Positions 1-5,350 of a stretch of 7,483 nucleotides of DNA are shown piece after piece; within the stretch, counting starts at the first letter, position 1; each line of letters starts with the position of its first letter. Below the pieces are notes generated by a model. That model ran no database searches. It had not been told where the DNA came from and saw only the letters and a list, made by a program, of their open reading frames with translations. Made by a program: the position numbers and the translations under genes. Source of the stretch: Chloroflexota bacterium (GTDB lineage Bacteria > Chloroflexota > Anaerolineae > Anaerolineales > Villigracilaceae); NCBI GenBank assembly GCA_021812905.1, contig JAKAMM010000077.1, positions 1 to 7,483 on the forward strand. Reading direction: 5' to 3'.

Positions 1-539
1 AGCCTTTGATCTGGCGCGGGCCGATGCTCAACTCAGCCATTCGACAATTTCTTGGCGATGTGGAATGGGGCGAGCTCGATTATCTTATCGTGGACCTTCC
101 GCCGGGTACCGGTGACGCGGCTTTGTCTCTGGCCCAGGCGCTTCCGTTAAGCGGCGTGGTCATTGTGACCTTGCCGCAACTGGTCTCGCTCGAAGATGCC
201 AGCCGCGGACTGGCGATGTTCCGCACGCTGGAAGTTCCGATCTTGGGCGTGATCGAAAATATGTCTTATCTCGAATTGCCCGATGGCACACGCATGGACA
301 TTTTCGGTTCGGGCGGCGGCGAACAATTGGCTCAGGCCACCGAGACTTATTTCCTCGGCAAAATCCCGATTGACCAAAACGTCCGCATCGGCGGCGACAG
401 CGGCAAACCGATCGTGGTCTCTTATCCCGATTCGCCCGTTGCAAAATCGATTATTGAGATTACCCAGAAGATCGCGGCGCGCGTCAGCGTCGAGGCGATG
501 GGCGGAAAGAACGAACTGCCAATCAACATCGTTGAATAA
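1..539 (+). CDS. mrp: Mrp/NBP35 family ATP-binding iron-sulfur carrier, C-terminal part (5' truncated)
   Basis: This is the C-terminal half of a P-loop ATPase of the Mrp/NBP35 (ApbC) family, cytosolic proteins that carry or transfer iron-sulfur clusters. The reading frame is open from the first base, so the gene starts outside the window. About 179 codons remain of a family length of roughly 350, and the N-terminal small domain and deviant Walker A loop are missing. Seen here: PLIWRGPMLNSAI near the start, the Walker-B-like block DYLIVDLPPGTGDAALSLAQ, then GVIENMSYLE and IFGSGGGEQLA, all in family order. The usual CxxC pair after ENMSY is absent, and the stretch reads LELPDGTRMDIFG. A subset of Mrp proteins, including cyanobacterial-type ones as I recall them, also lack it. 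The gene ends at a TAA followed by a hairpin, so it is probably the last gene of its transcript. Family assignment is secure; the exact physiological client is not visible. Confidence 0.93.
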   Translation, partial: PLIWRGPMLNSAIRQFLGDVEWGELDYLIVDLPPGTGDAALSLAQALPLSGVVIVTLPQLVSLEDASRGLAMFRTLEVPILGVIENMSYLELPDGTRMDIFGSGGGEQLAQATETYFLGKIPIDQNVRIGGDSGKPIVVSYPDSPVAKSIIEITQKIAARVSVEAMGGKNELPINIVE

Positions 540-552
540 GAAAATTGGAATT

Positions 553-590
553 AATGAGAGACGGTCAAGGATGACTGTCTCTTATTGTTT
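553..590 (+). terminator. Hairpin terminator after mrp
   Basis: GAGACGGTCA (558-567) pairs with TGACTGTCTC (572-581) around an AGGA loop, with one G-T wobble. The stem extends outward to 553/586 with AT pairs and a second wobble. It is followed by TTATTGTTT, a modest T-rich tract. It lies 13 bases after the mrp stop codon and separates mrp from arsC. Confidence 0.7.
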
Positions 591-625
591 AACCAACCAT
601 TACCCACTGTTAAAATGCTGTTAAA
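588..625 (+). promoter_or_regulatory. Candidate arsC promoter with CTGTTAAA direct repeat
   Basis: An extended -10 element, TGTTAAAAT (608-616, core TAAAAT 611-616), has a weak -35 (TTTAAC, 588-593) 17 bases upstream. The octamer CTGTTAAA occurs at 607-614 and again at 618-625, 11 bases apart, about one helical turn. The first copy overlaps the -10, so the pair could be a regulator site. No copy of the TTCAGA/TCTGAA palindrome found before arsR is present here. A second AT-rich candidate -10 (GATAAT, 636-641) also exists. The promoter assignment rests only on these short matches. Confidence 0.35.
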
Positions 626-670
626 GAATCGGGATGATAATAAAATTAAATCTTTCTCTGGATGGTACAA

Positions 671-1096
671 ATGAACTCACAAAAAGTTTTATTCCTTTGT
701 ACAGGCAACTCAGCCCGCAGCCAAATGGCAGAAGCGTTTCTGCGCAAATTTGGCGGCGACAAGTTCGAAGCTCACAGTGCTGGGCTCGAGCCAAGGGGGT
801 TGAATCCGCTCACGGTCAAAGTGATGAACGAGGTCGGCATTGATGTTTCAGGGCAGACATCCAAAGGTGTGGAAGTGTATCTCGGCAAAATCTTATTTCA
901 GTATCTGATCACGGTTTGCGATGACACGGACAAAAACTGTCCCACCGTGTGGCCGGGCGTGGCGAATAGAATGCACTGGTCTTTTCAAGATCCCGCCACC
1001 TTCGAAGGCACGGATGAAGAAAAGCTGGCTAAATTCCGCGAGGTGCGTGACTTGATCGAACAAAAGGTCAAAGTCTGGGTCGCGGAACAAAGGTGA
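671..1096 (+). CDS. arsC: Arsenate reductase, thioredoxin-coupled (low-molecular-weight phosphatase fold)
   Basis: A 141-residue cytosolic enzyme that reduces arsenate to arsenite through a cysteine relay and is regenerated by thioredoxin, as in Staphylococcus pI258 ArsC. The phosphatase-like P-loop CTGNSARS has its nucleophile at C10 and arginine at R16. The resolving pair is in TVCDDTDKNCP, C83 and C90, and the general-acid aspartate is probably D107 in QDPAT. C10 and R16 match pI258 numbering exactly, and C83/C90 are offset by one from its C82/C89. The start at 671 is preferred over an in-frame ATG at 662. It gives that numbering and is preceded by GGATGG five bases upstream, whereas 662 has no ribosome binding site. 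Residue 15 is Ala where the staphylococcal protein has a non-essential Cys. The gene lies between two hairpins, so it probably forms its own transcript next to the arsR operon. Confidence 0.95.
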   Translation: MNSQKVLFLCTGNSARSQMAEAFLRKFGGDKFEAHSAGLEPRGLNPLTVKVMNEVGIDVSGQTSKGVEVYLGKILFQYLITVCDDTDKNCPTVWPGVANRMHWSFQDPATFEGTDEEKLAKFREVRDLIEQKVKVWVAEQR

Positions 1097-1114
1097 CATT
1101 CAGCGAATTTATTT

Positions 1115-1146
1115 ATGACGCCCGTCTTTGACCGGCGTTATTTTTT
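1115..1146 (+). terminator. Hairpin terminator after arsC
   Basis: ATGACGCC (1115-1122) pairs with GGCGTTAT (1134-1141), with one G-T wobble. After a C-C mismatch, GTC/GAC closes a TTT loop (1127-1129). A run of six T follows (1141-1146). The hairpin lies 18 bases after the arsC stop. Its right arm contains the -35 of the arsR promoter, so terminator and promoter are superimposed. Confidence 0.65.
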
Positions 1147-1156
1147 GGCGTAAACT
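1128..1156 (+). promoter_or_regulatory. Promoter of the arsR operon
   Basis: TTGACC (1128-1133, five of six to the sigma-70 -35 consensus) is followed by a 17-base spacer and TAAACT (1151-1156, four of six to the -10 consensus). Transcription would start near 1163, inside the palindrome, giving a leader of about 28 bases before the arsR ATG. Spacing is ideal and the -10 directly abuts the operator, a typical repression geometry. Confidence 0.6.
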
Positions 1157-1177
1157 ATATTCAGATTTCTGAATATA
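1156..1177 (+). promoter_or_regulatory. ArsR operator, perfect 10-2-10 inverted repeat
   Basis: TATATTCAGA (1156-1165) and TCTGAATATA (1168-1177) are exact reverse complements separated by TT. The TTCA...TGAA half-sites have the form known for ArsR/SmtB-family operators. The site spans the end of the -10 and the predicted start of transcription, and sits 13 bases upstream of arsR. Autorepression of arsR and the downstream genes is therefore the likely function. The match is seen directly; ArsR as the binder is inferred. Confidence 0.75.
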
Positions 1178-1190
1178 TAGAAGGCAACAA

Positions 1191-1568
1191 ATGGATGCCT
1201 ACAAAAAACAAACCGACCTTCTCAAAACCATCGCCCATCCCACACGACTCGCCGTCTTGGAAATTTTACGGGATGGCGAACAATGCGTCTGCCACATGGA
1301 AGCCATGCTTGGTTTGCGTCAGGCCAGCATTTCCCAGCAATTGATGATCCTGCGGCAGTCGGGACTAGTTGAATTCCGCCGCGACGGATTGAACATGTAT
1401 TATCGCGTGGTCAAGCCGGAAATATTTTCGGTGCTGGACGCGGTCAATTCAGCCAGCGGACAGGCCGCCGCACGCATCGCACATATACACGCAAACACGG
1501 AATGTCCATGCCCGAAGTGCAACGCCGTGCAAAATATCCCGCTCGATCAAATTTCTGTTTATGGATAA
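1191..1568 (+). CDS. arsR: ArsR/SmtB-family arsenic-responsive repressor
   Basis: A 125-residue winged-helix dimeric repressor that releases DNA on binding As(III) or Sb(III). The sequence shows IAHPTRLAVLEIL (14-26), the metal-site helix GEQCVCHMEAM with C32 and C34, the recognition helix around RQASISQQLMILRQSGLV (43-60), and the wing EFRRDGLNMYYRV (61-73). C32 and C34 coincide with the R773 ArsR As(III) ligands, but the third ligand, Cys37, is Glu here. The C-terminal tail has CPCPKC (C105, C107, C110), which could supply further thiols. A clear ribosome site, AGAAGG (1179-1184), is six bases before the ATG. The gene heads an operon with the permease, two thioredoxin-like proteins and the arsenite carrier. 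A cadmium or zinc sensor of the same family cannot be fully excluded, but the neighbours point to arsenic. Confidence 0.93.
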   Translation: MDAYKKQTDLLKTIAHPTRLAVLEILRDGEQCVCHMEAMLGLRQASISQQLMILRQSGLVEFRRDGLNMYYRVVKPEIFSVLDAVNSASGQAAARIAHIHANTECPCPKCNAVQNIPLDQISVYG

Positions 1569-1574
1569 AAAACC

Positions 1575-2621
1575 ATGACAACTCTCCCGATACCTTCCCA
1601 CATCCCCGCTTCACGACGAGTCTATTTGCTCGTTGCCCTTTCAGCAATTAGCTGGATCATCGCTTACAGCCTTGTCCAGCCGCTGGCAGATTGGATCGCC
1701 TACTCCGCGCTCGGACTCTCATCAGATTCGCGCCTGGGCCAAGCGCTGGCATTTTTTCTGTACGATGTTCCAAAGATTCTGCTCCTGCTTTCGGGCATGG
1801 TTTTTCTGATCTCCATCATCCGCACCTTCTTCAGCCCGGAGCGGACGCGCGCCCTGCTCGGTGGAAAACGCGAAGGCTTTGGCAACATCTTCGGGGCCAT
1901 GCTTGGGATCGTCACGCCATTTTGTTCATGCTCAGCCGTGCCGCTTTTCATTGGATTTGTCGAAGCGGGCATTCCGCTCGGCGTGACTTTTTCCTTTTTG
2001 ATCGCCGCACCGACCATCAATGAAATCGCAGTGATTATGTTGTTCGGCTTATTCGGCTGGAAGGTTGCTGGCTTGTATATTCTGTCCGGGCTGATCATCG
2101 CCATTACCGCCGGCATGTTGATCGGTCGTCTTAAGATGGAACGCTTCGTGGAAGACTTCGTCTGGAAGATTCATCGCAAAGTCAACGTGAGCGAAGAGAA
2201 AATAAGCTGGGAAGATCGCATCTTACAGGCATGGACATCCGTCAAGGAAATCGTCGGCAAGGTGTGGCTATACGTAGTGGTCGGCATCGCCGTTGGCGCG
2301 GGGATTCATGGGTACGTGCCCGCAGACGCGCTGGCGGCCATTATGGGCAAGCAGGCCTGGTGGTCCGTGCCCGCCGCGGTTCTGTTGGGCATCCCGCTTT
2401 ATTCCAACGCAGCAGGCATCATCCCCATCGTCAGCGCGCTGATGGAAAAAGGCGCATCGCTCGGAACGGTGCTGGCATTCATGATGTCCGTTATCGGCCT
2501 GAGTTTACCCGAAGCTGTCATCCTGCGCCGCGTTTTGAAACTACCGTTGCTCATCACATTCTTTGCTGTCATCGCAATCGCAATCATGTTAACGGGCTAT
2601 CTGTTCAATTGGATTCTATAG
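1575..2621 (+). CDS. ArsP-like permease (DUF318 family)
   Basis: A 348-residue inner-membrane permease of the DUF318/ArsP_1 family. Family members include ArsP, an exporter of trivalent methyl and aromatic arsenicals; many others are uncharacterised. About eight hydrophobic segments are visible: roughly 15-35, 58-83, 105-130, 135-160, 163-185, 230-250, 263-305 (probably two) and 322-347. They fall in two halves split by a charged loop (about 186-225). The hallmark TPFCSCSAVP (114-123, C117 and C119) is followed by FIGFVEAGIPLGVTFSFLIA. The second-half counterpart is IPLYSNAAGIIP (273-284), as expected for an inverted repeat. The ATG lies six bases after the arsR stop with no strong ribosome site, suggesting translational coupling. 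Membership of the family is clear, but the transported substrate is inferred only from the arsenic operon. Confidence 0.88.
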   Translation: MTTLPIPSHIPASRRVYLLVALSAISWIIAYSLVQPLADWIAYSALGLSSDSRLGQALAFFLYDVPKILLLLSGMVFLISIIRTFFSPERTRALLGGKREGFGNIFGAMLGIVTPFCSCSAVPLFIGFVEAGIPLGVTFSFLIAAPTINEIAVIMLFGLFGWKVAGLYILSGLIIAITAGMLIGRLKMERFVEDFVWKIHRKVNVSEEKISWEDRILQAWTSVKEIVGKVWLYVVVGIAVGAGIHGYVPADALAAIMGKQAWWSVPAAVLLGIPLYSNAAGIIPIVSALMEKGASLGTVLAFMMSVIGLSLPEAVILRRVLKLPLLITFFAVIAIAIMLTGYLFNWIL

Positions 2622-2664
2622 GAAGATGCCGGGACAAATCTGTTCATTGACCCGTTGTTTTTTC

Positions 2665-2673
2665 AGAAAGGAG
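2665..2673 (+). promoter_or_regulatory. Ribosome binding site fixing the start of the first thioredoxin-like gene
   Basis: AGAAAGGAG lies six bases before the ATG at 2680. The same frame is open further upstream to an ATG at 2626, but that start has no ribosome site and would add 18 residues unlike any thioredoxin-fold N-terminus. The start at 2680 is therefore chosen. Confidence 0.85.
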
Positions 2674-2679
2674 ATTGCC

Positions 2680-2925
2680 ATGAAAAAGATCGAGGTTCTT
2701 GGAACGGGATGCTACAAATGCATCCAACTGGAAACCCTACTCCATGAAATTCTCGGCGAGTTAGGCCATACAGAGATAGAGGTCGAACGCATCACCGACG
2801 AACATTACATTCGCAAGTTTATGCCCGTTGAAGAAATCCCAGGATTGGTGATTGACGGGCGTCTTGTCTGCAATAACACCGTGCCATCCAAAGAAGAATT
2901 GCGTAGCTGGCTTTTCGCCAGTTAG
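2680..2925 (+). CDS. Small thioredoxin-fold protein, CYKC active site (first of two)
   Basis: An 81-residue single-domain thioredoxin-fold protein of the Thioredoxin_3 (redox-active disulfide protein) type often found beside DUF318 permeases. The beta-strand MKKIEVLGTG leads into the redox motif CYKC (C11, C14). The presumed cis-proline is P54 in EEIPGLVIDG, and the C-terminal helix is EELRSWL. No signal peptide is visible, so it should be cytosolic. It differs from its neighbour in two ways: the usual gly-x-met-ser-thr-pro-like segment before the cis-proline reads FMPVEEIP, and it has an extra cysteine, C64 (RLVCNNTVPS), where relatives normally have Ser-Ala-Gly. It lies 58 bases after the permease and 20 before its paralogue. 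Likely roles are a thiol donor to ArsC or the permease, or an As(III)-binding relay. The fold is secure; the partner is unknown. Confidence 0.88.
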   Translation: MKKIEVLGTGCYKCIQLETLLHEILGELGHTEIEVERITDEHYIRKFMPVEEIPGLVIDGRLVCNNTVPSKEELRSWLFAS

Positions 2926-2945
2926 TTCACATCAAGGAGTCTATT

Positions 2946-3203
2946 ATGCTTACGATCAAAGTTCTTGGTTCGGGTTGCGCAAATTGCAAGAAGCTGGAGG
3001 CGCTCGCTCATCAAGCCGCCGAGAGCATGAGCCTGCAAGCCGAGTTCATTAAGGTCACGGATTACGCCGAGATGATGCAATACAACATCATGTCCACGCC
3101 GGGACTCGTGGTGAATGAAAAGCTGGTCAGCGCCGGACGCATCCCAACAGTGGCAGAGATCGGTACCTGGCTGGCCGATGCCGAGATGGAGAAGACCGCA
3201 TGA
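2946..3203 (+). CDS. Small thioredoxin-fold protein, CANC active site (second of two)
   Basis: An 85-residue thioredoxin-fold protein, the more canonical of the adjacent pair. [10 protein letters not shown] leads to CANC (C11, C14), followed by a helix with [31 protein letters not shown] (49-67) contains the cis-proline P52 and the standard post-strand Ser-Ala-Gly-Arg, and the end helix is EIGTWL. By eye it shares about 30 percent identity with the preceding protein, with its CXXC at the same residue numbers, so an old duplication is likely. AAGGAG (2934-2939) lies six bases before the ATG. Its stop overlaps the ATG of the arsenite carrier (ATGA), so the two are translationally coupled. It probably serves as a dithiol reductant for the locus, for example of ArsC, but no partner can be proved from sequence. 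Confidence 0.9.
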   Translation: MLTIKVLGSGCANCKKLEALAHQAAESMSLQAEFIKVTDYAEMMQYNIMSTPGLVVNEKLVSAGRIPTVAEIGTWLADAEMEKTA

Positions 3204-4276
3204 CAACAACCACGCCTCAGTCCGCCCCGATCATGTTACCCGTTTCACAGCGTTTATCCTTCCTCGACCGCTTTCTGACGCTGTGGATTTTTCTGGCGAT
3301 GGCGCTCGGCGTAGGATTGGGATTTCTGTTTCCCGCCGGGGTGAAATCCTTCAACGAAACCTTCTCAGTCGGCACGACCAACATTCCGATTGCGATTGGC
3401 TTGATCCTGATGATGTATCCGCCATTGGCAAAGGTACGTTACGAAGAATTAGGCGATGTATTCCGCAACTGGAAAATTCTCGGCCTCTCGCTTCTGCAAA
3501 ACTGGGTCATCGGGCCGGTGCTGATGTTTTTGCTGGCCATCGTTTTTCTGCGCGACAAGCCCGAATACATGACGGGACTGATCCTGATCGGGCTGGCGCG
3601 CTGCATCGCCATGGTCATCGTGTGGAATGAACTGGCGCACGGCGACACGGAATACGCAGCCGGGCTGGTGGCCTTCAACAGCGTCTTTCAAGTTGTGTTC
3701 TACAGCGTTTACGCCTACGTATTCATCACCATCCTGCCAACGTGGTTCGGTATGAAAGGCGCGTTGGTGCAGATCACCATCGGCGAGATTGCTCAAAGCG
3801 TGTTCATCTATCTGGGTGTTCCATTTTTGGCGGGTTTCTTTACGCGCTTGATTCTCCTGAAAATAAAAAGCAAGGAGTGGTATCACACTCAATTTGTTCC
3901 AAAAATTAGTCCGCTGACTCTGGTGGCCCTGCTCTTCACCATCATCGTGATGTTCAGCTTGAAAGGAGAATACATCGTCCAGCTTCCACTCGACGTGGTG
4001 CGGATCGCCATCCCGCTGCTGATCTATTTTGTGGTCATGTTCCTGGTCAGCTTTTTCATGGGCAAAGCCGTCGGCGCGGACTATTCCAAAACGGCCACGC
4101 TTTCATTCACCGCAGCCAGCAATAATTTCGAGTTAGCCATTGCTGTGGCCGTGGCTGTCTTCGGGATTTCTTCCGGGCAGGCCTTCGCGGCCGTGATTGG
4201 TCCGCTCGTGGAAGTGCCGGTGATGATCGGATTGGTCAACGTGGCATTCTGGTTGCAGAGAAAAATATACAACTAA
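3200..4276 (+). CDS. acr3: ACR3-family arsenite efflux carrier
   Basis: A 358-residue inner-membrane carrier of the ACR3 (bile/arsenite/riboflavin transporter) superfamily. It exports As(OH)3 using the proton gradient and is unrelated to the E. coli ArsB fold. About ten membrane segments are visible from residue 26 to 353. Family motifs include [15 protein letters not shown] (70-84), [19 protein letters not shown] (131-149) with the essential transport cysteine at C135, [15 protein letters not shown] (159-173), and [21 protein letters not shown] (302-322) with E311. C135 and E311 are both offset by six from C129 and E305, the residues reported as critical in Alkaliphilus ACR3 (numbers recalled, not checked). 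It overlaps the preceding gene by four bases and is the last gene before a strong terminator. Annotation pipelines may call it arsB; ACR3 is the precise family. Confidence 0.95.
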   Translation: MTTTTPQSAPIMLPVSQRLSFLDRFLTLWIFLAMALGVGLGFLFPAGVKSFNETFSVGTTNIPIAIGLILMMYPPLAKVRYEELGDVFRNWKILGLSLLQNWVIGPVLMFLLAIVFLRDKPEYMTGLILIGLARCIAMVIVWNELAHGDTEYAAGLVAFNSVFQVVFYSVYAYVFITILPTWFGMKGALVQITIGEIAQSVFIYLGVPFLAGFFTRLILLKIKSKEWYHTQFVPKISPLTLVALLFTIIVMFSLKGEYIVQLPLDVVRIAIPLLIYFVVMFLVSFFMGKAVGADYSKTATLSFTAASNNFELAIAVAVAVFGISSGQAFAAVIGPLVEVPVMIGLVNVAFWLQRKIYN

Positions 4277-4281
4277 CCCAG

Positions 4282-4315
4282 TCAAAAACTCCCGGTGGTG
4301 ATCGGGAGTTTTTGA
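4282..4315 (+). terminator. Strong terminator of the ars operon, possibly bidirectional
   Basis: A perfect 13-bp stem joins TCAAAAACTCCCG (4282-4294) and CGGGAGTTTTTGA (4303-4315) around an eight-base loop, GTGGTGAT. The five T lie in the right arm, and the complementary A run in the left arm gives the same signal on the other strand. It begins five bases after the acr3 stop and marks the end of the arsenic operon. Confidence 0.88.
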
Positions 4316-4353
4316 ACTATTTTCCTGCTCTCCATTCCCCATCTCCCATACGG

Positions 4354-4359
4354 TATAAT
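4354..4359 (+). promoter_or_regulatory. TATAAT -10 element of ricT, probable leaderless promoter
   Basis: A perfect TATAAT ends seven bases before the ricT ATG (4367). A start of transcription at the usual distance would fall on or next to the A of the ATG. No purine-rich ribosome site precedes the ATG (the bases between are TCCGTCC). The -35 region (around 4331-4336, TCCATT) is poor. ACGG and CCGT flank the box as a short inverted repeat (4350-4353 and 4361-4364). Confidence 0.6.
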
Positions 4360-4366
4360 TCCGTCC

Positions 4367-5284
4367 ATGCAAACTACAATTATTGGTGTTCGTTTTACCA
4401 GGATCGGCAAAGTCTATCACTTCGACTCTTCCGCCGTGCCCGATGTGGGCGTCGGCGAGCACGTCATCGTGGACACGGCGCGTGGCAAGCATCTCGGCGA
4501 GGTCATTCAAAAGATTGCCGAACCGCCGTCCGCACCCGAAGGCGGCTGGAAGTCTGTGGAACGACGCGCCACGCCGCGCGATCTCCTGCTCCAGCAATCC
4601 TGGCAGTCCAAACAGACTGAAGCCATGATCAACTGCCGGGCGCGCGCATCCGAAATCAAGCTCGAGGGCGTGAAAATTGTCGCCGCCGAATACAACTATG
4701 ACGGTGCGCGGCTGGCCTTTTTGTATAGCACTGAGAGTGAAGAAAAGATGGATCTCAAGTCGCTCAAAAAGGATATGCAGTCCAGCTATCCCAACACACA
4801 AATTGAGATGCGGCAGATCGGTCCGCGCGACGTTGCCAAGTTGCTGGGCGGCCTGGGCGCCTGCGGACTCGAAAACCGCTGCTGCTCCCAATTCCTGACC
4901 GACTTCAGTCCCATCTCGATCAAGATGGCCAAAGAGCAAGGCATCTCACTCACTCCCACCGAAATCACCGGTATGTGCGGACGCCTGCGCTGTTGCCTCA
5001 TCTACGAATACGAGCAATACGTCGAGGCTCGCAAGACCCTGCCCAAGCGCAACAAGCGCGTCATCACACCCAAGGGTGAAGGCAAGGTTGTGGATATCCT
5101 GCCGATGAGCAACCAGATCACGGTGCAGATTGATGGTGAGGAAGGCAAACACATTTGGGTCACCTTCGACCGCGAAGAACTCCAGCCCTGGGATGAGCTT
5201 GAAGCCCTGCGCAGAAAATCCGAAGCGCCTTGTGATCGTCACGAAGGCGGCGGATGCACTTGTGGTAAAAGCCGTACATCGTAA
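4367..5284 (+). CDS. ricT: RicT/YaaT family protein (PSP1 C-terminal domain)
   Basis: A 305-residue cytosolic protein of the PSP1/YaaT family. In Bacillus subtilis RicT forms the Fe-S-containing RicA-RicF-RicT complex, which works with RNase Y in mRNA processing. The N-terminal part begins IIGVRFTRIGKVYHFD (5-20), with GEHVIVDTARGKHLGEV (30-46) typical of the family. The conserved core is GPRDVAKLLGGLGACG (152-167), then RCCSQFLTDFSPISIKMAKEQ (171-191), and GMCGRLRCCLIYEYE (202-216). Family cysteines are C166, C172, C173, C204, C209 and C210. A basic linker (KTLPKRNKR) leads to a small beta domain (232-272). The tail carries an additional CDRHEGGGCTCGK cluster (C289, C297, C299), not part of the core. 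No RicA or RicF partner is in the window. The start has no ribosome site but sits just after TATAAT, which fits a leaderless transcript. Function in a probable non-sporulator is inferred. Confidence 0.93.
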   Translation: MQTTIIGVRFTRIGKVYHFDSSAVPDVGVGEHVIVDTARGKHLGEVIQKIAEPPSAPEGGWKSVERRATPRDLLLQQSWQSKQTEAMINCRARASEIKLEGVKIVAAEYNYDGARLAFLYSTESEEKMDLKSLKKDMQSSYPNTQIEMRQIGPRDVAKLLGGLGACGLENRCCSQFLTDFSPISIKMAKEQGISLTPTEITGMCGRLRCCLIYEYEQYVEARKTLPKRNKRVITPKGEGKVVDILPMSNQITVQIDGEEGKHIWVTFDREELQPWDELEALRRKSEAPCDRHEGGGCTCGKSRTS

Positions 5285-5350
5285 TTCGTTATTCAGGAAT
5301 CGTGCATCGTTACCAATTTCCGACCCCAAATTCCCAACCCCCGAAAATCT

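Noticed and set aside
662..670. An arsC start three codons upstream
   Set aside because: No ribosome site precedes 662. The start at 671 places the catalytic cysteine at residue 10, as in characterised homologues.
2647..2676. A possible internal promoter (TTGACC) between the permease and the first thioredoxin-like gene
   Set aside because: There is no acceptable -10 at the right distance; the -35-like hexamer alone is not sufficient.
2626..2679. An 18-residue N-terminal extension of the first thioredoxin-like protein
   Set aside because: The ATG at 2626 has no ribosome site, whereas AGAAAGGAG precedes the ATG at 2680, which also gives a CXXC position identical to the paralogue.
590..4315. 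The arsenic locus as a recently acquired mobile island
   Set aside because: No transposase, integrase, terminal repeats or clear shift in base composition is visible. Transfer cannot be argued from this window alone.
4133..4939. A 268-codon open frame on the - strand across the acr3 end and ricT start
   Set aside because: It runs antisense over two well-supported genes and their terminator and promoter, shows no recognisable domain, and is explained by codon bias of the + strand genes.
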